From assembly GCF_002994045.1 (NCBI RefSeq), contig NZ_MQUC01000003.1, positions 968,501 through 1,032,500 on the forward strand: a DNA stretch of 64,000 bases. Direction: 5' to 3'. Under the pieces are notes generated by a model. That model did no database searches. It was not told the origin of the DNA and saw only the letters and a program-made list of their open reading frames with translations. Below are positions 8,674 to 17,530 of this stretch, piece by piece; position 1 is the first letter of the stretch, and every line of letters starts with the position of its first letter. Origin of the DNA: Nonlabens agnitus. Its GTDB lineage: Bacteria; Bacteroidota; Bacteroidia; Flavobacteriales; Flavobacteriaceae. Both the position numbers and the translations under genes were made by a program.

Positions 8674-9996
8674 ATGAAACCAACTTATCCCAAAGGCCAT
8701 CCCAAATTATTGACCGCATGGGCGTTCTATGATTGGGCAAATTCTGTTTATTCCCTGGTCATCGCAAGTGCCATTTTCCCGATTTATTATAGCGCCATCA
8801 GCAGCAGTGCTTATGAGGCCGGTAACGTGCCAGAGATTTTCAAGGGAATGAATAATGAGTCCATCATCATCATTACCACAGCTATTGCCTTTTTAATCGT
8901 GAGTATCATTTCACCTATACTTTCTGGAGTGGCAGATTATTCTGGTAAGAAGAAACGCTTTTTACAGTTTTTCTGTTATTTGGGTGGCGCCTGCAGCATC
9001 GGCTTGGCGTTTTTTAGTTTTGATCACCTGTGGATCAGTTTGTTGATTTATTTGCTGGCTTTGGTAGGTTTTTGGGGATCGCTTGTATTTTATAATTCAT
9101 ATTTACCAGATGTAGCGCATCCAGACCAACAGGACAAAACGAGCGCACGAGGTTTTTCCATGGGATATATAGGAAGTGTTATTCTATTGGTCATTTGTCT
9201 TGTTTTGATTCAAGGTGGTTTTTTTGAAAGTGAAAAATTGCCCACGCAGATATCCTTCGTTCTCGTTGGAGTATGGTGGATAGGATTTGCGCAGTACACC
9301 TATGCGTATTTGCCCATGGGAACCAGAAAGGATAGTAGTAACGTCGACAACATTTTCACCAATGGCTTCAAGGAATTGAGGAAAATATGGAATCAGTTGG
9401 GTGAAAACTTACAGATGAAGCGCTATCTAGCCGCATTTTTCATTTACAGTATGGCCGTTCAGACCGTGATGCTCGTGGCAACCTATTTTGGTACGGAAGA
9501 AGTAGAATGGGGTGAAGGCGGCGCTACAACAGGCTTGATTATATCTATCCTATTGATACAGCTGGTGGCCATTGCAGGAGCGTTTGTGGCGAGTTCGCTT
9601 TCGCGAAAGCATGGAAACATCAACGTTCTCATAGGTATCAACATCGTATGGGCCTGCGTTTGTATCTACGGCTATTTTGTCACCACGCCCATACAGTTCT
9701 ATATCACCGCTGGATTTGTAGGTTTTGTGATGGGTTCCATCCAGTCACTTTCCAGAAGTACGTATTCTAAAATGATTCCAGAAAGCAGTCTGGATACCGC
9801 ATCCTATTTCAGCTTTTTTGATGTTGCTGAAAAGATTGGGATCGTGATAGGGATGTTGCTTTTTGCCGTCGTTGGTGAGATTACAGGATCCATGCGTGGT
9901 AGTATACTATTTCTGGTAGTATTTTTTGTGATTGGTATCATTCTATTGATACGCGTTCCCAAACTCAAAACAACCAGCGAAGTGAATCAAGAATAA
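8674..9996 (+). CDS. MFS transporter, UMF1/Atg22-like family
   Basis: A 440-residue inner-membrane protein with about 12 hydrophobic segments. The opening LLTAWAFYDWANSVYSLVI is characteristic of the UMF1 (Atg22-like) group, whose substrates in bacteria are unknown. The ATG at 8674 gives the family's usual N terminus, although it directly follows a terminator T-run. Translation must therefore come from readthrough RNA or from an unrecognised promoter. Codons 308-312 (SLSRK) are formed by one copy of the palindromic repeat. Confidence 0.9.
   Translation: MKPTYPKGHPKLLTAWAFYDWANSVYSLVIASAIFPIYYSAISSSAYEAGNVPEIFKGMNNESIIIITTAIAFLIVSIISPILSGVADYSGKKKRFLQFFCYLGGACSIGLAFFSFDHLWISLLIYLLALVGFWGSLVFYNSYLPDVAHPDQQDKTSARGFSMGYIGSVILLVICLVLIQGGFFESEKLPTQISFVLVGVWWIGFAQYTYAYLPMGTRKDSSNVDNIFTNGFKELRKIWNQLGENLQMKRYLAAFFIYSMAVQTVMLVATYFGTEEVEWGEGGATTGLIISILLIQLVAIAGAFVASSLSRKHGNINVLIGINIVWACVCIYGYFVTTPIQFYITAGFVGFVMGSIQSLSRSTYSKMIPESSLDTASYFSFFDVAEKIGIVIGMLLFAVVGEITGSMRGSILFLVVFFVIGIILLIRVPKLKTTSEVNQE
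9597..9610. repeat. Palindromic repeat core inside MFS gene
   Basis: Core GCTTTCGCGAAAGC, with the left arm extending to GTTC and the right arm broken at base 9611. It is read as Ser-Leu-Ser-Arg-Lys, in the loop after a membrane segment. Confidence 0.9.
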
Positions 9997-10005
9997 TCTG
10001 CTACG

Positions 10006-10773
10006 CTATTTAAGGAACACTTTGCGTATGCCTATGAAGGCAAAGATTAGGACAGACATGCCCAGTAACGTTGGGATGATGAGATGCACCCAACCGAACA
10101 GCAATAGCACCGCCATGATCAATAACTGAAAGCCCAATCCATAAACAGAAAGCAACGTCATGAACCAGCTGGGAAAGGGTTCGCATTTGCGCGCGCTACT
10201 GTCCAGTCGGTAGATTACAAAATCAAAAACTCCATAAAGGCTTTTATATAAATGGTAGAAAAAGGTAACCGTAGATTGACTTTCACCTTTTAATGCTACA
10301 GGCACGCTATTCTCACGCACGCGACTGGTCAGGTCACCGTCTACACTGTTGCGTAAAATGACATAGTAAAAGTTATATAAGGTTCCCTGTAATTGCAAAC
10401 CTACAAAAGCCAAAACCGTCCAGAGCAAACTTGCCTGGGTCACATACATTATGGCCAGCAAAAACATCATGTTGAGCAACAAATCACTCACCGAATCCAA
10501 ATAGCGTCCTACATAAGAAGGTGTCTTCTTTAAACGTGCCAGTTCACCATCTGCCGCATCAATAACCGATTTAAGAATAAGAAAAAAGGCAGCGGTGACG
10601 TAGTGACCATTCAAAATGGCGTAGATGGCGATCATACCGCTCAATACAAAAAGCAATGTCACATGAATAGGAGTGAAGCTGGTTTCTTTTAAAGAATGGG
10701 CAATCCACTTACCACCAGATCGACCATAATCGGAAAGATCTAGAAATTGGTGTTTAGGCGGTAATTTAGACAT
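10006..10773 (-). CDS. CDP-alcohol phosphatidyltransferase family membrane protein
   Basis: A 255-residue integral membrane enzyme. The full CDP-OH-P signature D-x2-D-G-x2-A-R-x8-G-x3-D-x3-D is present, with Asp72, Asp75, Gly76, Ala79, Arg80, Gly89, Asp93 and Asp97. The family moves a phospho-alcohol from CDP-alcohol to an acceptor in phospholipid or related synthesis. The substrate cannot be read from the sequence. The long C-terminal extension with more hydrophobic segments differs from compact PgsA/PssA. It converges with the MFS gene, 9 bases apart. Confidence 0.88.
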   Translation of the reverse strand: MSKLPPKHQFLDLSDYGRSGGKWIAHSLKETSFTPIHVTLLFVLSGMIAIYAILNGHYVTAAFFLILKSVIDAADGELARLKKTPSYVGRYLDSVSDLLLNMMFLLAIMYVTQASLLWTVLAFVGLQLQGTLYNFYYVILRNSVDGDLTSRVRENSVPVALKGESQSTVTFFYHLYKSLYGVFDFVIYRLDSSARKCEPFPSWFMTLLSVYGLGFQLLIMAVLLLFGWVHLIIPTLLGMSVLIFAFIGIRKVFLK

Positions 10774-10798
10774 GAAGGCAATCTCAAATTTGAATTTG

Positions 10799-10806
10799 CA
10801 AACTTA
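10799..10806 (-). promoter_or_regulatory. -7-like element TAAGTTTG for the phosphatidyltransferase gene
   Basis: The minus strand reads TAAGTTTG, a TAnnTTTG match, 25 bases before the ATG. No convincing -33 TTG is seen. Confidence 0.4.
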
Positions 10807-10856
10807 GTGCATAATGACGAATTGAGTTTTGGTTAAAAATCCTGATTTCCAAGAGC

Positions 10857-10891
10857 AAAAAATCCCGAGACAGATTTTCCTGCTCGGGATT
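10857..10891 (-). terminator. Terminator of the sigma-factor operon
   Basis: Stem AATCCCGAG (10861-10869) with CTCGGGATT (10883-10891). On the minus strand it is followed by a T-run. It lies downstream of the GIN-domain gene stop. Confidence 0.8.
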
Positions 10892-10914
10892 AGATGTTGT
10901 TAATTTGAGGTTGA

Positions 10915-10957
10915 TTTCGCTTTCCTGCCTGTCCGGCAGGCAGGCGAGAAAGCGTGA
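10915..10957. repeat. Composite palindrome: core repeat with nested 21-bp palindrome
   Basis: Arms TTTCGCTTT and AAAGCG are separated by an insert at 10924-10944 of the form CCTGCCTG-N5-CAGGCAGG. In minus-strand orientation the insert follows CGCTTTCTCG and precedes AAAGCGAA, the same junctions as the copies at 35666 and 42016. Confidence 0.9.
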
Positions 10958-10962
10958 ATCAG

Positions 10963-11688
10963 TTACATCTTGGTAATGTCTCCACTACCCATGACGGTCT
11001 TTTTTAGCTTGCTGGTTTCACCTTTATAACGTAAGTCACCAGATCCTACAATGCTGGCATTCATCTCACCACCATTACAAAAAACAGCTACATCGCCGCT
11101 ACCGGCAATACTCGCCTTTACATTGTTAGCCTTAAGATCATAAGCACTTATATCGCCGCTACCAGCAACACTGGCATCCAGATTCTCAGTTCTTCCAGAA
11201 ATTTTTAGATCACCACTACCGGCCACGGCAAGACTTAGGTTCTTGGATTCTGTTTTTAATTTGATATCACCGCTACCAGCTAGTGATATTTTCATTTTTT
11301 CAGATTTCAAGTTCAGGTCGCTATAGATATCGCCGCTGCCTGCAAGGCTCACGTGGTCGATATACTCTACAGGAACGGTCACCTTGATACCTTTACGACT
11401 GTTAAGGTTGATGCCCTTTTCCACACCTATGGTAAGACGATCACCTTTGACCTCGATTTCTAGATATTCCATTAGGTTGGATTCTGCCTCGACGGTGATG
11501 GTACCTTCTGTGCCGCTTACAAGTTCCACATCCATGGAACCTGCCATGCTTACCTCGTCATAGCCTGAGGTCTTGAAGTTCTTGGTTATGACATCGCCAT
11601 TACCAGTTACTTTTTTATTGCCGAACCATTGTGCATTTGCAGATTGAAATGCAGCGATGGTCATCAGAATAAGAATTGCTTTTTTCAT
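10963..11688 (-). CDS. Secreted GIN-domain (DUF2807) protein
   Basis: A 241-residue protein with a Sec signal (MKKAILILMTIAAFQSANAQ). It contains at least seven AGSGD(I/L)-type repeats at near-regular spacing, as expected for the beta-solenoid 'head GIN' domain found in Bacteroidota. The family is sometimes called a putative autotransporter adhesin, but its function is unknown. As last gene of the ECF sigma / anti-sigma operon, it is probably an envelope protein made on sigma activation. A terminator follows. Confidence 0.87.
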   Translation of the reverse strand: MKKAILILMTIAAFQSANAQWFGNKKVTGNGDVITKNFKTSGYDEVSMAGSMDVELVSGTEGTITVEAESNLMEYLEIEVKGDRLTIGVEKGINLNSRKGIKVTVPVEYIDHVSLAGSGDIYSDLNLKSEKMKISLAGSGDIKLKTESKNLSLAVAGSGDLKISGRTENLDASVAGSGDISAYDLKANNVKASIAGSGDVAVFCNGGEMNASIVGSGDLRYKGETSKLKKTVMGSGDITKM

Positions 11689-11712
11689 GATGTAATTTTT
11701 ATAGTTGATTGT

Positions 11713-12792
11713 TTAGTTGCTGGGTTTTAGGGTTACACTACCAAAACTGCTATTAATATTAATGTTGCTTGAGCTGCCTTGAGTGATATGGTAACCTTGC
11801 TTGTAGGATGCGTTCATTTCTTTTTTGGAATTTACAGTGTTCAATCCAGAACCTAAGTTAAGTGAACCAAATTCCGTATCGCATTCATATTCAAAACTGG
11901 CTTCCTTATCATATCCTATTTTGATGGTGGTGTAATCTGACTTGATATTTACGGTCTTGAAGTCCTTGCTTAACTCATTGATGGTCATTGTACCAAAATC
12001 TGCTTTTAAAATAGCTTCTTTCTCTACTTTGTCAAGAGTAACTTTACTGTAATCACCACGACCATCCACACTTATGAGTTTCTCAATGTTAAAGGTTGAG
12101 AAATCAGAATTATATTTCATGTTTTCCATCTCTCCAAAAGTCGCTGTAGTATAGTCACCACTAAAATCAATGTTTCCAGCACCGTAAACTTTAAACTCGC
12201 TAAAGTCTGCTTTGATCACGCCGCCTTTCATATAATCAATATGTGAACTCTTGGTATAGTCAAAGGAAAGATCATTATTAGGATTTAACAATTGGCCTAT
12301 TTCCAATCTTCCAAAATCACAGCTCATCTTCAATGGAGCCATCATTTTTTTGATGATCACGGCACCATAATCATTTTCAAGATCCAATGGTGAATTCATG
12401 GGCATTTTCACCACAAAGTCAACCTTGGTATTCGTTTTATTTTTGCCTGTGAATAGGCTCATAAAACCAGAGTTTTCATTAGGAATGTCGCTTTTTGCGC
12501 TCACATTGGACTTGGATGCTGTGAAATCTACATCGATACGTTCCAGACGTTCATTAACACGATCTTCATCGTTACCGCTTACCTCAACGATGACATCGAT
12601 GCTTACGGTGTTTTGATTCCATAACGCTACAGTTACATCGCCAAAGCTATTTTCAATATCCACTCGAGCATCGCTGTTGACGCTGTAGGTCTTATTGATC
12701 TTTTTGGTTTTTCTGTACTTGTCGTTAGGATTTGCTACCGCTATTAGTGGCAACATCATCCATACAAGGAATAGGGTTTTATATAAGTTCAT
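11713..12792 (-). CDS. Secreted beta-repeat protein, DUF4097-like
   Basis: A 359-residue protein with a signal peptide (MNLYKTLFLVWMMLPLIAVANP) and many short alternating strands such as VDIENSFGDVTVALW and LENDYGAVIIKK. This is the pattern of DUF4097/DUF2807 beta-solenoids. The function is unknown. The start overlaps the end of the anti-sigma gene by 14 bases, and the GIN gene lies 24 bases downstream, which makes a single operon very likely. Confidence 0.8.
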   Translation of the reverse strand: MNLYKTLFLVWMMLPLIAVANPNDKYRKTKKINKTYSVNSDARVDIENSFGDVTVALWNQNTVSIDVIVEVSGNDEDRVNERLERIDVDFTASKSNVSAKSDIPNENSGFMSLFTGKNKTNTKVDFVVKMPMNSPLDLENDYGAVIIKKMMAPLKMSCDFGRLEIGQLLNPNNDLSFDYTKSSHIDYMKGGVIKADFSEFKVYGAGNIDFSGDYTTATFGEMENMKYNSDFSTFNIEKLISVDGRGDYSKVTLDKVEKEAILKADFGTMTINELSKDFKTVNIKSDYTTIKIGYDKEASFEYECDTEFGSLNLGSGLNTVNSKKEMNASYKQGYHITQGSSSNININSSFGSVTLKPSN

Positions 12793-13372
12793 TTTGTTGT
12801 TTCTTAAGTTGTTGTTCTTTGGCTTTAATCTGTGCTCGAGCGTCCTCTAGCAATAAAATTCTGGTCTTGAAGTTTTGGATCATCGCGTCAATGACGGCTG
12901 GATTCTCACTATTGGACCTAAAATCTTTTTGGATCTTTTTATAATCGGTTTCCAGTTTTTGCAGGCTGGCTTTAGCATCTGCAATGATGCGTTCTGTCGC
13001 TGGTGATTGTAGCTGGTTCAAGGCCGCCAGTTGCTGGTCAATCGCTTCTACATAATTGCTTTGTGCGGCAGCCATCTCTGGAGAAACAGATTTGAGTTCA
13101 TAAGTCTGGGAACGACCGGCCATAAAACTGGCAGAACCTATCATTAAGGCAATCACGGCAGCTGCAGACCATTTCAGGATTGCAGACATTTTTATGATGC
13201 GACCTTTAGGTTTGGTTTCTTGATGTACCTCATTATTTTCAGCGGCTTCCTTTGTGGGTTCTTCCTGGCAAGCGGCTTCCAGCTTGTCTAGAAAACGTTG
13301 TTCATGTCCTTGTGGTAAGTCTGTAAGATCAAAATCCTGCTTCTTGAACCACTCTTTCATTTCATCTTTCAT
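12779..13372 (-). CDS. Putative anti-sigma factor, single-pass membrane protein
   Basis: A 197-residue protein with an acidic N-terminal cytosolic region (DLPQGHEQRFLDKLEA), one transmembrane segment near residues 65-88 (AILKWSAAAVIALMIGSA) and a C-terminal coiled coil (residues 105-195) on the far side. Position and topology fit an anti-sigma factor holding the adjacent ECF sigma at the membrane. The start codon overlaps the sigma stop by four bases (ATGA), typical of sigma/anti-sigma pairs. I see no ZAS Cys/His motif. Confidence 0.8.
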   Translation of the reverse strand: MKDEMKEWFKKQDFDLTDLPQGHEQRFLDKLEAACQEEPTKEAAENNEVHQETKPKGRIIKMSAILKWSAAAVIALMIGSASFMAGRSQTYELKSVSPEMAAAQSNYVEAIDQQLAALNQLQSPATERIIADAKASLQKLETDYKKIQKDFRSNSENPAVIDAMIQNFKTRILLLEDARAQIKAKEQQLKKQQNELI

Positions 13373-13911
13373 ATCAACTCCATTTTACTTCTTAAACTTG
13401 TTTTTGCTCTTGAGATCGTCGTGCGGCACATACCGTGCGAGATTCCCATGATCTGTGCGATCTCTTCATTATCCATGCCTTCAATAAGCGATAGAGTGAG
13501 CACTTCTCTGTAGCTATCCTTTAGTTCCTTCATGGCTGCCAGGACGCGTTTTGCGGTCCAACCGGCATGCTCCATATCGATGTTTTCAGTGTCATCCACG
13601 GCATCGTGATGATCTTCAAAAGTCGTGGTGGTCATTCTACCAGCTTTTCTTTTATAGTTCAGGCAGTTGTTGATCACGATGCGTTTGAGCCAGCTGCCAA
13701 AGGTGGCTTCACGATTCCACTGGTGGATTTTTGAGAATGCGGTGATCATACTTTCCTGCATGATGTCCTCTGCCTGTGCGGTATCTTCAACAATGCGTAA
13801 TGCCACATGGTACATTCCTTTTGCATAATCATTATACACTTGCATTTGTGCGCGCCGGTCGCCTTTTTCACACAGATCAAATACGTCGTTTTTTAGTTCG
13901 GTTAGGTTCAC
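13369..13911 (-). CDS. ECF RNA polymerase sigma factor
   Basis: A 180-residue sigma-70 family protein with region 2 (AEDIMQESMITAFSKI, about residues 48-63, then FGSWLKRIVINNCLNYKR) and region 4 helix-turn-helix (LIEGMDNEEIAQIMGISHGMCRTTISRAK, about 142-170). It should direct RNA polymerase to a small regulon, probably including its own operon. The operon order is sigma, anti-sigma, DUF4097-like, GIN. It is divergent from lon. Confidence 0.93.
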   Translation of the reverse strand: MNLTELKNDVFDLCEKGDRRAQMQVYNDYAKGMYHVALRIVEDTAQAEDIMQESMITAFSKIHQWNREATFGSWLKRIVINNCLNYKRKAGRMTTTTFEDHHDAVDDTENIDMEHAGWTAKRVLAAMKELKDSYREVLTLSLIEGMDNEEIAQIMGISHGMCRTTISRAKTSLRSKMELI

Positions 13912-14083
13912 TTGGTTAGTGTTTCTGTCTTAAAGATGCAACTTTCGCCTGCATGTTACAGTTGATGGCATTGATTTTGAAATTTAAAGAGAAATATCGG
14001 TATTCATGTTTTGGAAATGCAGATTGTTCAAGAGACAAGATCCAAATAAAATGCTGATTGATAAAGGGTTGATGGTGGATGAG

Positions 14084-14103
14084 TTCGCTTTCGCGAAAGC
14101 GAA
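14084..14103. repeat. Palindromic repeat (perfect, 20 bp)
   Basis: TTCGCTTTCGCGAAAGCGAA in the 275-bp divergent spacer between the ECF sigma operon and lon, 84 bases before lon. I saw no other gene or clear promoter motif in this spacer. Confidence 0.95.
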
Positions 14104-14186
14104 ATACCTACAAACTTTCCAACGATCCAAAATAAAATAATTTAAATAAGCTGCACTGCACTGTCATTGTGGCGACTTGAAGATAT

Positions 14187-16640
14187 ATGTTCAAACCAAA
14201 GAAGTTTCAAATAGACATTATGTCACAGCAGGAATTTGATCAGGATGCTGAGTTTATTCCATTGTTGAGCTCTAAGGATGAGGAAGAAATGCATGCAGAA
14301 GCGGTGCCGGAAACCCTAGCGATCCTACCGTTGCGCAACATGGTCCTTTTTCCAGGTGTGGTGATTCCCATTACTGCTGGACGTGATCAATCCATAAAAT
14401 TATTACAGGAAGCTAACAAGGCCAACGAGCCTATAGGTGTCGTGGCGCAAAAAGATGAATCTGTAGAAGATCCAGGACTGGAAGATCTGCACGAGACTGG
14501 TGTGGTGGCGCGTATTCTTAAGGTTTTCAAAATGCCTGATGGGAATACCACGGTCATTATACAAGGGAAAAAGCGATTTCAAATTGATGCCATCGTAGAA
14601 ACCAAACCGTATTTAAAAGCAACTACCAAAGCGATTGATGAAGCCAGGCCAGCCGCAGATAATGAGGAGTTCAACGCGATTATTGATAAGATTAAGGAGC
14701 TTTCTCTAGAGATCATTAAAGAAAGTCCCAACATTCCAAGTGAAGCGAGTTTTGCTATCAAAAACATCGAGTCCAATAGCTTTCTCGTCAATTTTGTTTC
14801 CTCAAATATGAACTTAAAGGTTGAGGATAAACAACGATTACTGGAGATCAATGATCTTAAAGAACGTGCATTGGAAACCTTGAAGTTCATGAATATTGAA
14901 CGTCAAAAGCTCGAACTAAAAAATGATATCCAGTCACGCGTGCAAACTGATATCAATAAGCAACAACGCGAGTATTTCCTGCACCAGCAAATGAAAACCA
15001 TTCAAGAGGAATTGGGTGGTGGCGTGAGCTCGCATCAAGAAATTGATGAAATGCGCCAGCGCGCCAAAACCAAAAAATGGGACGACAAGGTCAAGGAACA
15101 TTTTGAAAAGGAACTGGCCAAAATGCAGCGCATGAATCCGCAAGTGGCAGAGTTCTCCATACAGCGCAACTATTTGGATTTATTCCTGGACTTACCATGG
15201 AACGAGTATTCTAAGGATAATTTTGACCTGAAGCGTGCGATGAAAATCTTGGACCGTGATCATTACGGTCTGGATGATGTCAAGAAACGTATTATAGAAT
15301 ATCTAGCGGTTTTGAAATTGCGTAATGATATGAAGTCTCCTATCCTTTGTCTTTATGGACCTCCAGGAGTTGGTAAAACATCTTTAGGAAAATCTATAGC
15401 TGAGGCTTTGGGACGCGAGTATGTTCGCATTTCGCTAGGTGGATTGCGCGATGAGGCAGAAATACGCGGGCACCGTAAAACCTATATAGGAGCCATGCCA
15501 GGTCGTATCATACAGAGCATCAAAAAAGCCAAAACATCCAATCCAGTATTTGTACTGGACGAGATAGACAAATTGGGAAGTTCGCACAACGGCGATCCAT
15601 CCAGCGCGATGCTGGAAGTTTTGGATCCAGAGCAGAACAATAGTTTTTACGACAACTTCCTAGAAATGGGGTTTGATTTGAGTAAAGTGATGTTTGTGGC
15701 TACTTCCAACAGTATGCAAACCATCCAGCCAGCCTTACGCGATCGTATGGAAGTCATTAATGTAACAGGCTATACCATAGAGGAAAAAGTAGAGATAGGG
15801 AAGAGGCACTTGTTACCCAAACAATTGAGGGAACATGGCCTTACTAAAGACCACTTGAAAATAGGGAAACCACAAATAGAGAAGATCGTTGAAGGATACA
15901 CTAGGGAAAGTGGTGTACGTACACTAGACAAACAAATCGCAAAAATGGTACGCTATGCTGCCAAAAGTATCGCGATGGAAGACGAGTACGATCTTAAGGT
16001 CACCAACGATACTATTATTGAAGTATTAGGTGCACCACGCATGACGCGCGATAAGTATGAAAACAATGATGTGGCTGGTGTGGTCACTGGACTTGCCTGG
16101 ACACGTGTAGGTGGTGATATATTATTTATAGAATCTATCCTAAGTAAAGGTAAAGGCCAGTTGAGCGTTACCGGTAATCTAGGTAAAGTGATGAAGGAAA
16201 GTGCCACAATAGCGATGGAATATATTAAGGCACATGCCGATGAACTGGGCATCAATCCAGGAATATTTGAGAAATATAACGTTCACATTCACGTACCTGA
16301 AGGAGCTACTCCTAAAGATGGTCCTAGTGCTGGAATCACGATGTTGACTTCGCTAGTTTCTTTATTTACACAACGTAAAGTCAAGAAAAGCATCGCCATG
16401 ACAGGTGAAATCACGCTACGCGGTAAAGTCTTGCCCGTTGGCGGAATTAAGGAAAAGATCCTCGCGGCAAAGAGAGCCCGAATCAAGGAAATCTTACTTT
16501 GCGAGCAAAACCGTAGAGACATAGAGGAAATCAAACCTGACTATCTAAAAGGCTTGACCTTCCATTATGTAAGCGATATGAGCAATGTATTGGAACTGGC
16601 ATTGACTAAGCAGAAGGTGAAAAATGCTAAAGTATTGTAA
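14187..16640 (+). CDS. lon: ATP-dependent Lon protease
   Basis: An 817-residue cytosolic AAA+ serine protease that degrades misfolded and regulatory proteins. It contains an N-terminal substrate domain ([17 protein letters not shown], about residues 47-63), Walker A GPPGVGKT at 391-398, and the catalytic Ser714 in PKDGPSAG. Lys757 in GGIKEK lies 43 residues on, the spacing expected of the Ser-Lys dyad. The ATG at 14187 keeps an N-terminal stretch (IDxxSxQEFDxxAEFIPL) known from flavobacterial Lon, so I prefer it to the ATG at 14220. It is monocistronic with its own terminator. Confidence 0.97.
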   Translation: MFKPKKFQIDIMSQQEFDQDAEFIPLLSSKDEEEMHAEAVPETLAILPLRNMVLFPGVVIPITAGRDQSIKLLQEANKANEPIGVVAQKDESVEDPGLEDLHETGVVARILKVFKMPDGNTTVIIQGKKRFQIDAIVETKPYLKATTKAIDEARPAADNEEFNAIIDKIKELSLEIIKESPNIPSEASFAIKNIESNSFLVNFVSSNMNLKVEDKQRLLEINDLKERALETLKFMNIERQKLELKNDIQSRVQTDINKQQREYFLHQQMKTIQEELGGGVSSHQEIDEMRQRAKTKKWDDKVKEHFEKELAKMQRMNPQVAEFSIQRNYLDLFLDLPWNEYSKDNFDLKRAMKILDRDHYGLDDVKKRIIEYLAVLKLRNDMKSPILCLYGPPGVGKTSLGKSIAEALGREYVRISLGGLRDEAEIRGHRKTYIGAMPGRIIQSIKKAKTSNPVFVLDEIDKLGSSHNGDPSSAMLEVLDPEQNNSFYDNFLEMGFDLSKVMFVATSNSMQTIQPALRDRMEVINVTGYTIEEKVEIGKRHLLPKQLREHGLTKDHLKIGKPQIEKIVEGYTRESGVRTLDKQIAKMVRYAAKSIAMEDEYDLKVTNDTIIEVLGAPRMTRDKYENNDVAGVVTGLAWTRVGGDILFIESILSKGKGQLSVTGNLGKVMKESATIAMEYIKAHADELGINPGIFEKYNVHIHVPEGATPKDGPSAGITMLTSLVSLFTQRKVKKSIAMTGEITLRGKVLPVGGIKEKILAAKRARIKEILLCEQNRRDIEEIKPDYLKGLTFHYVSDMSNVLELALTKQKVKNAKVL

Positions 16641-16660
16641 TTCAAATCACCTTTAAATTA

Positions 16661-16697
16661 AAAAGTCCCGATGGTTGCACGCTATCGGGACTTTTTA
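16661..16697 (+). terminator. Terminator of lon
   Basis: A 12-bp stem, AAAAGTCCCGAT (16661-16672) with ATCGGGACTTTT (16684-16695), ends in a T-run, 20 bases after the lon stop. The spacer from here to 16934 holds only the palindrome at 16902. I see no gene in it. Confidence 0.92.
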
Positions 16698-16901
16698 GTA
16701 AAAATGACCTTTTCTCTTGTATTGGTAACTATCTTAATTTTCACCAGCAAGACTTATAATCGATTATCTATATCTCTAATTTATTATCATACTTCTGGAG
16801 CTAGTTTTTTAATGACTTGAATTTTCGATAGGCGAATTTCCTAAAGTACTCGCCTTCTTCAAATTTTATAGGATAAATATGCTTCTTATGATCTAAAGGT
16901 A

Positions 16902-16923
16902 TTTCGCTTTCGCGAAAGCGAAA
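16902..16923. repeat. Palindromic repeat (perfect, 22 bp)
   Basis: Core at 16906-16919 with four matched flanking pairs. It starts 11 bases beyond the stop of the minus-strand membrane protein gene. Confidence 0.95.
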
Positions 16924-16934
16924 AATCCAACCAT

Positions 16935-17402
16935 CTATAGATCCGCAGGTCTGTCTTGCCGGTTCAAATAAATCGCACTGGAAACCAATGCGGACAAGAT
17001 TACGATCATAAAAATCTCCAATTCTAGCGAGAAGAGCACTCGTAAATCACCGGCATCACCCATGACGGTCTCGCGCATTTTGATCATGCCGCCGTCTGAG
17101 TAATAATAAATCAGAAACAACATAATGAGCGGATAGAGGAACACGCAAGTAAATACTCCTGTGCGCATAGCGTAAAACATGAGCTTTTTGAACTTTAATT
17201 TTTTCGCAGAGTTATAGACGACATCCCTAATAAAAGAGAGAATTCCCAAAAAAATTATAGGAATGTACAATGCCTTTACATACCATTCCTGACGCAGGCC
17301 TAATTGAAAAACCAGTATAGAAAGGATCACAATGGAACCGGTTATGATTAACGCATAGATCCAACTGTATTTGATTCTCGAGTAACCTTTCTGTTTAAGC
17401 AT
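16935..17402 (-). CDS. Small four-helix membrane protein of unknown function
   Basis: A 155-residue protein with four hydrophobic segments (about residues 14-33, 44-58, 82-103 and 127-146) and a basic N terminus. The layout resembles the DUF4199 family common in Bacteroidota, but I cannot confirm membership. It is monocistronic and divergent from the SLC13 permease gene, with a 128-bp spacer. Confidence 0.65.
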   Translation of the reverse strand: MLKQKGYSRIKYSWIYALIITGSIVILSILVFQLGLRQEWYVKALYIPIIFLGILSFIRDVVYNSAKKLKFKKLMFYAMRTGVFTCVFLYPLIMLFLIYYYSDGGMIKMRETVMGDAGDLRVLFSLELEIFMIVILSALVSSAIYLNRQDRPADL

Positions 17403-17530
17403 TTCGTTATGTTTCTTTAAAGCAACTCATGGAAGTTAGCCAAGTCGCTTCAAAAGCTTCTAAAATTTAGTAATTCTTTAATAGCGGTGTAGCCTAACAA
17501 AAAAATACATTTAAGACTTAGCGCTGCTTT

